Shown one piece after another: positions 13,804 to 26,812 of a stretch of DNA of 64,000 nucleotides (position 1 is the first letter of the stretch; the number at the start of each line of letters is the position of its first letter). This DNA is from Trichoplusia ni. Taxonomy: Eukaryota > Arthropoda > Insecta > Lepidoptera > Noctuidae. Below the pieces are notes generated by a model. That model was given only the letters and a program-made list of their open reading frames with translations, did no database searches and was not told where the DNA came from. The DNA is taken from contig NC_039483.1 in assembly GCF_003590095.1 (NCBI RefSeq), forward strand, positions 16,678,001-16,742,000. Direction: 5' to 3'. Made by a program: the position numbers and the translations under genes.

Positions 13804-14095
13804 TTAATTTTGAATTAATTTCTCGACTTTTAGAGTCCACCTACCCACTAACCTCTGGACAGTAGAAAGTCGGGCACTTCTTACTTTTGCAAGCGGGATA
13901 GTTTTCGACGAGAATAATATTTCAGATAATTTTCCAGCGGTATTATTATCTGCAAAGAGTTTAAATAATGCAGTTTCCTTTAACACCCTTGCTACTTGAA
14001 TAGAATTCGCAGATTCTATTCCAGTATTTTCTGTTCTTCATAATCCTCAGCATCGTCGGAATTTTCTTTAATGGTGTTCTGAATGCTTCCAACTT
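13804..14095 (-). pseudogene. Decayed coding-like segment, unidentified
   Basis: Two neighbouring minus-strand frames read like protein: about 27 codons of acidic, hydrophilic sequence ending EEQKILE, then after a frame change about 75 codons including ALFKLFADNNTAGKLSEILF and ending at the stop at 13804-13806. No start, splice site or known motif ties them together. An old transposon or pseudogene fragment is the likeliest reading. I cannot name the family. Confidence 0.25.
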
Positions 14096-15861
14096 CCGCC
14101 TAAGCAATTGTTACACTATGCAAAACTTAAGTGCTTATTTTCATTCCAAACCCATTCAAAGCCTGTAAAACCATTTATTCTTTTGTTAAAGCCTCCATTT
14201 AATATTACACCTCAAAAACCAAACAATTTGCACTAAATAAAACCTTTGTGAAAGTGTAAAACGCTGATATCACGAGAGAGTTAATTCCGTCTATTGTCTA
14301 AAGGAAAATTGCATTGCACTATTTCTATGAAAAAGTTCAAATTAACAGAGAGACTTTCGACAATGGAAATAGGATTTAAAATTGTAGGGGATACGTGTTA
14401 TTTTCGAAGTGGAAGCTAACTTGTTTTTTGTATGCATTTAGTATTTATTTTGTTGATGTCGGACACACCTGGTTTTGGGCAAGATGTTTTAAATGGAAGT
14501 GCGGTTTTGTGTTTGAGTTAAAGCCTTGTTTATCCAGCGTTTGTAGTACTAACTTTGTTAACAGTAAAGTTTTTATTAGTTGTAGTGGTTCTGCTTTAGT
14601 GCAACAATAAAATTGTTGGGTGAATATGATTGCGTTAGTTAGCTTATTATTTAATGAATGCAAGTTGCTTTTGAATAGCTGCACCGGCCGTTGTTTGTGT
14701 ATAAGAGAAACTATTTTGTAGGAATAAGTTCCGAGTTAATTTGATTTAGAATCTCAATTGGATGAAAGAAATGTCTATAATTTCTTACAATTTGAACATT
14801 GGTCAAAAGTATTAATCGAAGACAAACATACAGAATTTAAATCAGTAAGTGCACCAAGTCTTACATGCTAAAAAACTGGTTTCTATTAAAGTTTGTTTAA
14901 ATAACTTCTTTATCTTCATCTCACAACTGTCTACAAAAACACAGACGTCGTGACAACTTCTACAAAGAATCCAAACATGGTGATAATACATTTATACAAG
15001 ATCGATCCTTCACGAAAACATTCCCTAACATTCTTACGCATGAATCATAACCGTAGCAAATACAAGCATACTTTGATGTAACTTCGTCTGTCGTCGTTTT
15101 CATGTCACTCCTTTGACATCTCTTAACTTTGTTGCCATACCAACATAATTCGACACAGTATTCATTCAAAAATATTCTCTATTCCTTTACGTTAAGATTT
15201 ATAGTACGCGCATATAAAAGATATTTATGATGTAAGCAAGTATCTACCGTTTGTCTGTCAGTTTCCTTTCTTGGTTTTATTGCGATTTCGTTTTAATGAG
15301 GATGGATGCAGGAATTTAGTTTTGTTTATATGAAAAGCTCTTTGAATTTGTGGTCGTTTTGATGTGTTGATAATTACTAAAATATCTTAGAGAATAAATC
15401 TGCAAAGACTTTGAATATTCCTTTGCAAATTAATGTTAAAAAGAAGCTTTGATCTTTGCGTAATTACATGGGACTTGACGAAAGTCAATTTGATCGATAA
15501 AGAAACCGTTTTTTATTTGAACGGATACTCGATTATAATTATCTTCAAATACGTTACGTTGAAAATATTTTTATTTATTTACATTATTCTAGAAATTTTC
15601 ATATTTAACAATATTGAATGGCATATTAGACTCAAAGTCAATAAATCTTTTTACTTACCTTAATGACCGGCGTTAATAAGTTCAGATAGTTGATAAACCA
15701 TACCGAATAGCGTGTTGGACAAAATTGGGCTTTGAGATCGAATTCTGAACTTTGAAATTGGTAACACCAATATGGGTTGTATCGATGTCGAGTCAGAACT
15801 GCTCACAGGTAATACTGATAAACTTGCCAGAGCTTGTACAATGAGTTGTCAACCAGGACCA

Positions 15862-15924
15862 TTGCCGCTGTGGAAGCGAGATGCCACTACGCATAATGTA
15901 GCTATCTTGCTTCTACAATGGCAA
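15862..15924. repeat. Long imperfect hairpin A
   Basis: Arms 15862-15890 and 15898-15924 fold around a 7-base loop. Many mismatches would be G-U pairs in plus-strand RNA. The core tgtggaagcgagat pairs with atcttgcttctaca. It is related to hairpin B at 18277. Confidence 0.55.
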
Positions 15925-18276
15925 GAGTCTAAAATGCTCATAGTGTCTATGTAGACAGGTGTTTATATACTATAAAGGCCTAGATAAAACCAGAGCATTA
16001 ATACATCGGCAAATCGGTTTACGATCACATAAAGGTAATTCTTCTTCAATTAGATTAAAGACTAAGGAAGAAACGGTTAATAAATATAAAGCTAATACGA
16101 ATTAACATAGCCACATTAAATACGATCTAGAAAATTATAACAAAGATCTATCTGTTTACTTACAAGTTCATGTTGTTTAATCATTAACACAAAGGTCCTC
16201 AAAAATCTTTTATCAAATTCAATTTGAATACAAAAATACGACAAGAGCCGAGCTCAAATTAAAGGAGACAAAAATACAAATCTTCACCTTTCTCCATTAA
16301 ATTATGGAAACTAACTCAAAATTCCATTTACATATTTCGAAAACAAATTTAAATTAGACAAGAAGAAAACTTTTAATCAGGAGAAGCTGTTGCTAAAATG
16401 ACAGGCGAGTTGTAACGAATAACTGAGTAATAAAACAAAACAAATTACCTCGGCTCCTACCCCAATTTCCAATTCTAATCTGCCCGAACATAATTATGGA
16501 GACACAGAAACTTTTCACTTAGCACGCAATGAAAGCTGGAAATTAAACTTGGGAACTACAAGAATATTTATGCCAGTCATTGTTATTTTCTTTAAATTTA
16601 CTGTAAAATTATAATATCTATTTTACTTAGAATTATTTAATTTTCATCTGCTATGAAACAAGTATAACAATTTAATTGCGATAGACGAAAAGTAAGTATT
16701 TTCTTATCTATGTACATCATTTTGAAATTCAAAGTGTATAAAAATATCGTTCAGGATACGTTTCGATTATTACGCTTGAATGATGAGACTGAACAGAAAT
16801 AATCTAAAAAAAGATCCATTGAAGTCTTATCACTAAAATCTTGAGACAGAATTTCGTTCACACATCGTTGACATCATCTATCAATTTCCAGACTTCGTGT
16901 AAATCTATTTTTATCGATAAAACATCTTGTCCTTCTCGATTACCGTCTCATTTTTTTCGTACATCCACTTGGATCAATAACCTCTTTGATATGAGTGGGC
17001 GTATCAAAAAACTGACGAGACACGTTCGTTCTGAAGGCTCGAGGGCTCTTGGACACTGACGTCAAACTTGCGGATCTTTTAAGAGCCAACTCGTTTGGCT
17101 TCAAAGTGAATGCGTCAGCGTTTGCGGTCCAGCGCTTGAGGCCTCTCGATTCGCGTCATCCAAGTCAAAACGCGCTGTTGTCACGTCGCGGCCACGAGTG
17201 CCTTTCATGTTCTGATTTTTGTCACGAATTTTCTGAACAAGGTGTTCCAGTTTTACTATTAGCTATACATTTGTATACTGAGCTTTTGTTTGGTTATTTT
17301 AATAACAGAAACGCTACATTCAAATAATACAATATGAAATGCAAAGGCTATATGAGCTTTTAGTAGCATACATTTTATATGTCTGTTGAATACATAATTT
17401 GAGACCTAAATTGGTGACTGGCAATGTAATAAATGTATTTGTCATAACCTAATATAAAACAAGCGTAGGTGTCAAGAACTACCTGTCACTATGTTACTTA
17501 TGAGAGAGATCTACATGAGTTCTGACGTCTTCATCAGTTCTCATCACAGAAACAAATTCAAAGGCTCTTTTTTTCTTTATGAAAAATCTCACAGATAACT
17601 TTTGATTAATGTATAACGTCGTAATTGATGGTCTATTACAATTTGTTTTGTTTCCCAAAGCATCGAGCGATTTACAGAAATGATTTTCCTTTATTATAAA
17701 CCGTTGCTATTTATTTTAAAATTAATTTTCAAGGAATACCGTTGAATAATACAGTTTAATCTATTGTTACAGGTACAGTACAAAAGGGAAAATAATTTTC
17801 TTCTATTTGAAGACTTGCTTCGAAATTGTGAGTAAATTAATGATGAGACTTTTCGTTACGAATCGTTTTAATTTTGTAAAGAGCAGATTATTTTGATGAC
17901 CGGATTAAATTAGGGCCATGTTTAGCATATTTTATGTGCGTTGTTTTATTTCCGTTTATCATATATTACGTGACTGCTTTACTATTAAGAAAACAAATGT
18001 ATTTTATTGTTAGTCAGAAATTTAAACAATGTATTGAGTTCTCTTTGTGTTTCATGTAACAAAACACAACATGAACGTTTAATCCTTTGACATTCGAAAC
18101 AAAGTATCGTTTCCTAGATATTGCTGATATCAGTGTTGTAATAAAATAACAAAAATGTTATATTGCATACCTACTCCGTTTTTCACCGTACCAAATTATC
18201 TCTACAGTAGCATTTCATCTCCTCCACTGCATTTGCCCAAAAGGCTTGTACCCAATTTTTTAAAGAAAGTAGCTGT
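15925..18276. other. Gene-free stretch with a GC-rich island
   Basis: About 16980-17240 is markedly GC-richer than its surroundings and keeps overlapping open frames (16841-17056 and 17049-17324, +). No motif, splice site or family is recognised. A conserved non-coding element or an old repeat is possible. Confidence 0.35.
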
Positions 18277-18334
18277 CGTTGTGGAAGCAAGACGACACTA
18301 TATTGCAAGTAGCAGCGTCTTGCTTACAACACGA
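18277..18334. repeat. Long imperfect hairpin B
   Basis: Arms 18277-18294 and 18316-18334 share a perfect 10-bp stem (aagcaagacg with cgtcttgctt) extended imperfectly, around a 21-base loop. The arm ttgtggaagcaagacg resembles ctgtggaagcgagatg of hairpin A. Confidence 0.5.
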
Positions 18335-21300
18335 AAGTAGTCACTGAAATTAGTAGTTTACATAGCCTATGTGTTGAACTTACTAGAAAATAATACAGTT
18401 ACGTTCGAGGCTTTAAAGCGAACGAAATTCGATTATTGTCTTTTATAAAATTGGATTTGGCTTAATTTTAGGTTTTATTGGTTCTTTCCTAATGTGATTT
18501 TGTAATTTTCCGAATTTCTTAACTAAAAATGTGAATATTACTTATGTTCTTTTGTTATAGTGTCTCAATTAATATTTTGCCTTTTTATGAACGATATGAA
18601 GGTTTTTTTTATGTTTGATATACATTTCTTTATCTATTTGTTATTTTATATTTTTATTCAGTCATATTAATTTCTACATTTCCAATACATGTTGAAATTT
18701 TAATGAAACGCTTTGAATCGTTCACAAAACAGTACATGGAAGCAAACAAACATTTTTAATCCTTTTCTTAAATACATTTCACAAAATCCTTTTCAATTAT
18801 CGTTGTACAAACTGCAACTACTTAAAGTTTTCTATCTAATAAGTTATACGCATGCAGCCTCACTTGCAGACTGCTAGTTAATTTATAAACAAGTTAAGTT
18901 ATCGACTCGCTCCACTGTGAACAGGCCTTGTTGCCTCAAGTTGTCTGACGTCAGCTAACAAACTGCGGGAAGTGTTCAGTGCTTCAAAATTCTATGTCAG
19001 GACGTCTCAAACGCTCTCGACGCTGACAAGATGTCTATTTTATATATTTGTAGCCCCAATTAAAGTATGTTTTGAGTTAAAAAGAGGGTTTTGATGTAGG
19101 ATTAAAGGTTTATTAACTTCATATTATTCGTGTTTTGTGGAGTGTATTACAGGATTTTTTTGATAAATAGAAAAATAATAATAAATACTTACCACGGCGT
19201 AGTCCGGACAAACAGTGATCAGCTCAAAATGAGTGCATATCTGATAGAAAGAAATATCAAGTTAAAAATCAGATATCCGATTTTCTGCAGAGAAAATGTC
19301 GTAGTAAAAAGTCTAAAACTGTTTTCAACTCATCACTTTCAAGTCAACATAGTTTGATTAATTTTCTTTATTTTTATTCTACGAGACTATTGGCTAAATT
19401 CTTCGAATATATTTATATTTTTTCCTTCTATCGTGTTTCTTTCATTACCCTTTACCTACTTTCTTCTTACCTTCCAGTATGTGTATAAATTTTCAAGGTA
19501 GCGTGTTCCAGTGCTATAAACATTAGTGAAAGCTCTGTATTTTTACGCTTACTAAACAGTACCGTTGTTTTATCTCCCTTACGCTCGACTTTACTTAACG
19601 ATTACGCATCATGTGCTTGGATTAACAATAAACAAGTTCTCGCTTTTGTGTTTCAAGATTTTTTGGAAGTTTCTAATGTTTGTAAGTTGTTTAATGATTC
19701 TTTTTTGTTTTGATGAGGTTCTCTTTTAAATGAGTAATTATTGGCTATCCATAATACGATTTTTTGGACTGAAATCTGGGCAAATGCACCAACATCCATT
19801 AAATATTATAGTGGAGGTTGAAAAGATACTCCACATTTGTTAGTTTTTTTATTGGATCTAGACACAATTTAGGACATAGCTGAAACAGGTAGAAATTTTG
19901 ATGAGTAGGCGGCACATACACAAAGAACACTTTGCAACGATAAGATAATTCAATAGAACCACAAGTAACCTTTAACACCAATAGTAAGTACACGTATTCT
20001 AATTCGATCGTATCATGCCTACGTCATACTTACTTCACACATACCCAACGCTCATCCATTTCAAGTTCTTCTAAACTAGCCTTTTCCCAGAACAATCCAA
20101 TCTGATCGGAAAATATTTGCTTTCTCATATAGAATATTCATGAGAATTTTATTCATGTTCATATTATTATAAATTCTATCCGCTAATCCCTATAGGTTTA
20201 ATTTAAAGGAGCTTACTCATTAATCATTTTTAATCTCAGATTACGTGTTTAAATGGGTAATTAATAACTTGATATAATTTTACTTCAATAATATTGGTCT
20301 CACCTGCAGCTGTAATGCTGAATAATCACTTGATTTTTTTTCGACATTTTCGAAATACTGCCTAAAACGTGTGCAATACTATAGAGAAAAGATACAGTAA
20401 GTAGGTAATGACATTTAAAAGCCCTCAAGCTTAGTTATCCAAGCAAATTCTTAGACCAAAGTCCTATATGAATGTTGAAATTTTCATCATATTTAGCCGC
20501 AACAACAAGGTTTATCGCTGTTTCATCGTGTCCTTGCCTTTCAAAGGCAAAATTATGCCATTAATCTAAAAAACCCACATCAAAATCCATACAAATCTCC
20601 ACATACCAATCCCAGGTGTTAGATTTGACAGGATACACGCCATTGTTACAACAACACACGTTTCCGTAGAATGTTTGTATTGTAGAAATTCGCGAGGTTT
20701 TTAATGTTACAGAAATTACGGTCGCCAATGTTCCTGAATGCAAAATTTTAGCCATTGTCTAGTGAAACAAGGGTAAACATGATACATAGATTGTTACCAA
20801 ACAATGTCCAATAAAAAGTTTTTGGCAAAACCCGTTCGGAAATTTTTTGTACATTCTTTGGGCATCCATAAATTGCAATCAATTTGTTCTTCAACCGGTA
20901 TAAAATATTCAAAATGAAAAACTTCGTCTATGCTTATAAAAATTGCTGGCTGCAGTTTTTGTACTGGCGATGAATAGGACTTCAGAAATGTAGTAAGGTT
21001 TTTATGCGTTTTAATGAAACATGTACAAAAAGAAGTATCAAAAAGGTTTTTTTTGTATTGTCTCTAGTTTAATATCATATAACTACAAATCTACAAACAG
21101 CAATAACACGAAACAGTCACCAGGACGTAAAACAAACTAACAGCTCTAATCTCTATCCCGTCTTGAAATTCAAAACAAATAATTAAAGTTATAACCCTAC
21201 CAAATATAAATATCACTCAAAACAATAGGATTATACTACCTGCATATCTTTTCATTCTAACCGGGTAGCACCCTCGCGTCGCATTAGCCCATTTAGCCAA

Positions 21301-21489
21301 ACAAATTAGCACCGTATACGTCCAGCGCAGTCGTGATAAATTTTGTCTCTCTATCTATTATGGGAATACCCTTCTGTCTGTGTTACTGACATTCATTTAC
21401 ATCCTTTTTGGAACTCGCAACGGTGGATGAGATGATTCTTATATTACCTAGAGCTGAAATTCCAGCCGAAACCTGGTAGCTTAATAATA
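18335..21489. other. Gene-free stretch
   Basis: A full CRE palindrome tgacgtca lies at 18946-18953 in a GC-richer block (18900-19045) that could be promoter-like. At about 21250-21420 is another GC-richer patch without an assignable function. No convincing exons are seen. Confidence 0.35.
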
Positions 21490-21620
21490 CCCTGTCGTAA
21501 AAACCAGTGTTCGGTCCCCTGTTAAGTGTTTACTCGGAAGGACCATCGCTCATCGGAGTAGCGACAAGCAGTCGAGGGTACCGCGTGTAGCCTTTGGCTG
21601 CATTCCAAGGCTAGGTGGCG
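21490..21620 (-). repeat. Probable lepidopteran dispersed repeat
   Basis: The minus strand reads tagccttggaatgcagcc, ggctacacgcggtaccc, cgatggtccttccgagta and aggggacc. I recall this series of phrases from moth repeats. Class and exact ends are unknown. Confidence 0.4.
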
Positions 21621-24446
21621 TAGCAATTTCTCCAAGTTAATGTCTCCGAACGAAACTAGACTCTTTAAGTTTCCAACATGAGCATCAACATTTATTTACA
21701 CAACTCAAGCACTTAACTGTTACCTGCATTTAAGTGATATATTATTTCCACTTCTCTTAACATTTCAACTGGACAGTTTATGCAGTCGATTTTAATTTAA
21801 AATTTAAATTTGCTCACCATAACAAAACTAACGGCGAGCGTTTAATCCTTAGTAATATCTATAACAACATTGTTAATTAAATCCTCAACACATTATTATT
21901 TTCGAGTATAAACTGTTTAAAGCCTTTCTCTTGTAAAGACTGCGTTGTTTATTGTAATATTAATTCGCAAAGCTCCAACGCAACATGCAAGTTTGCAACA
22001 AAGAAGAGATTAGGAACGCGAAACATAATGAATGCACTTAGCGTTAACGTTATCCAGCCTTGTTTCTAAGTCTCTTTGTACACAGTCAAGTTTTCCAAAG
22101 GTGTCGTTATAAATTTCTAACTAAAGCATAATATTAATTATTTTTATAACGTATCCTTTGTAGTTATTCATTAATATAATGATAGATTCCTTATGAACTT
22201 CGATACCTATTAAAACCAGTTTCTGTTGAGGTTTCATTACAATCTTGTTTTATAAAATAATATTCTTCATTAGACACATTAATTAGAAATGTAATAATGG
22301 TTAAAGTCAGTGTATTATAAGAAGTCACTTTTTATCATTTATTATTCAGCCCTATGACCTTTTTCTCTTGTTACGCGTACAACAAATTGCCATCTAAGAC
22401 TCCAGACAACAGGCAATAAATTCTAATATAGAAGACGTAATTTTAGTTTTAATCAGTGTCATATATAAATTTAGTTTAATAACACCTAGAAATGCCAAAT
22501 ATTTGTCTCCAAATATTATTAATAAGGAGCTAGATAGCGTGAAAGAAATAAATCATGATACTCATAAATTAAAAGAATTTAAGCGCTACGCGTTATTTAA
22601 ATGTATCAAATAAGTTAGAATAGATGTAACTCTTGTGAAGACACATTTAGATAATAAGGATAACAGATCAACAGCACCAACAGGACATTTTCCTTCTAAC
22701 TCCCCAACTGGACGCATAAATAATATATTTCATTAAGATAAGTGTCGTTCACTGTTTTACTTTCACTCCTAAAACAACATTGGCGATATTAATGCCCGGT
22801 CATAAAAATCCAAGTCACTTTGAGAGCCATAAAAATAAATAACATTCCTAACTCAATAATTGATTGATTGCTTTCGGCATTTTGGTCAGAGGTCAGTTCG
22901 AAACCGCTTTACGAGAAAGGAAAAACGACAGCAGTTTTAGTCAAATAAAATATTGAGAGAAAAATCGTTTTTGTAGATGGATATTATGATCATGATAAAT
23001 TTGGGGATAAAGTATGAGTAAACGCAAATATTTATCTTGAGTTAGTTGTTTCACCCCTTTGAGATGATATAAACTGTATAAATACGTTGTCTTATGTAAC
23101 ATTCTGTTTCAAGATGTTTCACTAATATCGTACTCAGACAGTATATGCTCACCGCGTAGCATCTTACAAAAATAAAATAACATTTATACGAAAAGAGATT
23201 AAGGCGGCGTAGTGTATAAAATATTAGATAAAAAAGCAATATCGTGCTTTCTTGAAACTTATCCAATAATATAAACATACTTTATTTTCTCTTCTTTATT
23301 AAAAATTAAGTACTTTGAAGCTCCTTGATCTAAGTTATGAAATTAATCTTTGATTTAATATTTACCTATTACACCGGCTAAATGGATTTGGATATAATTT
23401 TTATTAAAATTTGGTTTGATGTGGGGCTTTTATTTAGATTTCGGATATTTTTTACTCTTGGTATTGGTAACTAAAGGCGTTTTATTTTGTTAAAAGTTAA
23501 AAACTGCATACTTACTGTGTTATGGTTTCAGCTAGGCAATAAATCTATTTATAGAATTAATGAATAGTTTTATTGATTTTCAAAGCCCACAGAGTAGAGT
23601 TATATATAACGAGGCTATTAAATTGAAAACATCTCATAAAGTAGGTTATCTGAAAGGCGGGTATTAAAATCATAATATTTAACTAAACCAACAACTAAAT
23701 TACTAACAAGCTCGAAGTTTGACTATTCAGTGATTTTGGCCTCAAAATATTTGGTCCTGAACTAATTACATCAAGTTAAACCATTTATCTTGATTCTTTC
23801 GCTTTGTTTTTGATTTGCCAAGTTACCCAGACCTGGTTAAAGTTTTAGGCTCATTAACATTAACAGACTGGGCGAGGTATTATGCCGCAAACTCTAAGAG
23901 GGTAGAGAGATTCTCATATTATTTTATTGGCACTGTGCCAGGGAGTCAGTTGCAGCAGTGTCCTGGGAAATTTTGATAACATAGATGTCACTCTTATTGT
24001 TGTTTCGTAAAATATCTGGTCTCTATATAATTGCTATCGCATCATGCTCAGTTAACCTAATACTGATGAATTCACATCAGATTGACTTTACCTCCAATAC
24101 ATGAGACAAGTTTCGAAAATTTTGGTTTCTGGTATTGTGATTTCAATCATGTCAATACATGTTAAAGCTTTACTTAAAAAAAACGCGTTTTGAACATACT
24201 ACCTATAAATAATTTTACCAATGAAATCCATAATTAAACAAAACCACCATTCAAAACTAATACAAAATAGGTTCGTTAGTGTGAGTAAATATTATTTTCA
24301 TTTGATTGCACGATGAACAGGGTAATTAACTGAACCATTTATTATTTGTTCCTTCTAAATAAATACTAGGATGTTTAGGAACTCTTCGTTTTCAAACATC
24401 CGAATTGAATACAACAACAATGTACAGGATGATAATAAACTATGTA
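21621..24446. other. Gene-free stretch
   Basis: Very AT-rich DNA with short open frames only. I see no gene, RNA or nameable repeat. Confidence 0.5.
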
Positions 24447-24828
24447 TTACTTGGTAGTTTCAACTTTTATACAAATTGTTATTATACATAGGTATTCAAT
24501 GCAACGTTTTTTTTTTCTAGAAATTAGAGAATTCATCTTGTAGACGCGAAAAGTTAATAATTTATTGAGGAATAAGATTAATTCGTACAAAATGAAATCA
24601 TGGTCTTTGTATGCAATGATTTGAGACTCATGTTTAAAATTGTACGAACACCATCCAGCCAAAAAATCTGCAATTTCCCGCATTGCTATCATTTTAATAA
24701 CACAAATACTGCCAGTCAAAAGCCTATCTGTATTGCAGCAATCTAAAATGTCCCACTTTATACTGAACGGCGGAGTGAATAAAATCGCAATATGGTCCAC
24801 GTGCGGTGCATCGCAACATGGCAAATTG

Positions 24829-24864
24829 AAAAACTAGCGGACCAAGCGCGGCACCCTGCGGGAC
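24829..24864 (-). pseudogene. Relic of a non-LTR reverse transcriptase domain
   Basis: The minus strand encodes VPQGAALGPLVF, matching the conserved (G)VPQGSxLGPLLF block of Jockey/CR1/RTE-type reverse transcriptases. The frame upstream has a stop within about 14 codons (TAA near 24889), and no downstream ADD-type catalytic motif is readable, so this is a heavily decayed fragment. Clade assignment is not possible from 12 residues. Confidence 0.5.
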
Positions 24865-26053
24865 CCACTTACTTTGACCACCGTGAAATTAAGCGAAACC
24901 CAAAAATGCTCAATATCGATAGTGTCATGGCGAATATTGGGTTTTGATATGCGATTTGGTCGGGATTGTTAACGATTTGTGTCACGGTAGCCAGTGAACT
25001 GGGCAGATTTTTGTGACGTCGTCTCAATTGAATGGTTATGAAAGAGCCGTGTAAATAAATTATTCAACAATGTTTTGTTTTGGGCTCGTGACCTACTTAA
25101 AACAAAAACGAGTTATGTAAGTTCAAGTTATATCATGAACCCGAATAATTACGAACACTGGGAAATGATTTTCGTCGAATTTTCCTATAATAATCTATTT
25201 CAGTGGTTTGAAATCAAAACATTGTAACCGTGTTTGATTGGTATAAAATTTAAAAGATGACTTGAAAAAAATCTACACTTAAATCGGAAAGTATGAAAAT
25301 TCACTGCGTGTGTAATACAGCTCATCATTTTGCAGGCACATATGAACTGGTAATTTCATAAAGAAGCATATCCTTTTGATATGTTTGTCAATCTTGTTTG
25401 AAAACTCGACGCGACGCTCAAAGGTGCATAATTCAGGTGTTCCACACGCGCGAACGTTGAAACTAAACTGGGAGGAAGCTCATAGAACTCTCAACTTTAT
25501 ACTTACTGAACAAAGTTACAAATTTGAATGATCTTTCACATAAAATACTGCCGAGAATCGTTTGCAGACTGTTTGGAATCTTGATGCGAAGTGCCACGGT
25601 CTATTTTAGAGGAGCAAAATTTTTAGTGATCGTTTTTGGTTTCAAACGTTTGGAATGAATAGACGCCATACAGTGCGGGCCTAAATTGGGTTTTTTAGTT
25701 ATTTTCAGATATTTTCAGGCTTTTTAAATTCGAATAAGAAGTGTGAAGGTTCTGTAACTTTTGTTCTGTTTACTAGATAGACCATATTTTATTTAGTTTG
25801 AAAAGGGGACTCATACAATTTTGTAAAGCTGCAAATGATTGATAATAGTCATATAAAAAAAAAAACTTCTACCACGTATAGAAAACGTAACAGGCACATA
25901 AAATGTTTAAAATGCATTCTTTGATAACTAATAATATAAATTCCTAATGTAATACCGACAATGAAGTTTTCGAAAATTTCAAATTAAAATTATTAACAGA
26001 GCTATAACGAAACTACATTAACTTAAGATTTTTTTTTTGATGCAAATATATTA
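24865..26053. other. Gene-free stretch
   Basis: No recognisable feature beyond short A and T tracts. Confidence 0.5.
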
Positions 26054-26378
26054 TTATGCGATATGATCATAATTTCTTAAGAAAAAGTAAATGAACAGCT
26101 TTGAGATTATTCTTTTTTTTCCTTTTCTAGAATTATATTTCACATTAATGGTTCCAACAGTTTCCTTAAATTCATCAGAATCAAAAGTTACAGCGGGTTT
26201 AACAGTAAAATAACCTTTACAAGAGCAGTTTTGCAGTCTACGATAATTTCGAAAGTAAATCAAGCGCATCTAATACAGCGATTGTTCCGATTTTCCACGG
26301 TGTGCCATTAGCTAGATATTTATCACCAGCGGTTGCATTTCCGTCGTCTACTCCATCCACATCAAAGGACCAGTTCAT
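26054..26378 (-). pseudogene. Coding-like segment with frame break, unidentified
   Basis: An ATG at 26378 opens 46 codons with natural-looking composition (MNWSFDVDGVDD early, IAVLDALDLLSKLS at the end), stopping at 26240-26238. An overlapping frame then runs from 26269 to 26054 (CSCKGYFTVKPAVTFDSDEF, then a lysine-rich stretch). The two would join by a frameshift near 26245. No splice donor fits there. The family is not recognised; a broken gene fragment or transposon relic is possible. Confidence 0.3.
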
Positions 26379-26689
26379 CTTCAGTTGTTACGCTTTAATA
26401 TAGTGTTGCTAAAGGGAACGTTAAGGTTTCTGCAAGCCCTCGACTCACTGTTATGAGAAGCCGTCAAATATTAAGCGACGGTTAAAGTTACTTGTTACTT
26501 GTGTTTGAGGTTTGTTTTTGGATTTCTGCTGGTAGCTTTCCCCATATTTTCTCTACTATGTTCTCTTCCTTTGTTTGTAAATATAACTGTATCCAAACCT
26601 TTCTCAAAAAAGCGGTCAAATGAAAATGCGTTTTCGCGACAATTTTGTGTGTCCTCTCCCTCTCTCTTTTCTAGCAACAAATACATAAT

Positions 26690-26812
26690 CTGTGAATATT
26701 TCAATTGTCTGGCTATCATGGTTCATGGAATAGAGCCTGGTGACAGTGGACTCCTGACGGTAATAGGGTTCTGTTTTTACTTTCCTCGGGTACAAAACCC
26801 TAAAATTGATGT
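26690..26812 (+). repeat. Lepidopteran repeat with 'gggtacaaaaccctaaaa' end
   Basis: The segment contains tcatggttcatggaatagag, cctggtgacag, aatagggttctgtttttac and gggtacaaaaccctaaaa, the usual 3' part of an abundant moth repeat. Related copies lie at 28362 (+), 31730 (-) and 59123 (+, 5' end). Confidence 0.65.

Noticed and set aside
24447..24824. 125-codon open frame on the minus strand, the longest in the window
   Set aside because: It lies beside the reverse transcriptase relic in a different frame, has no motif of its own, and probably is decayed transposon sequence.
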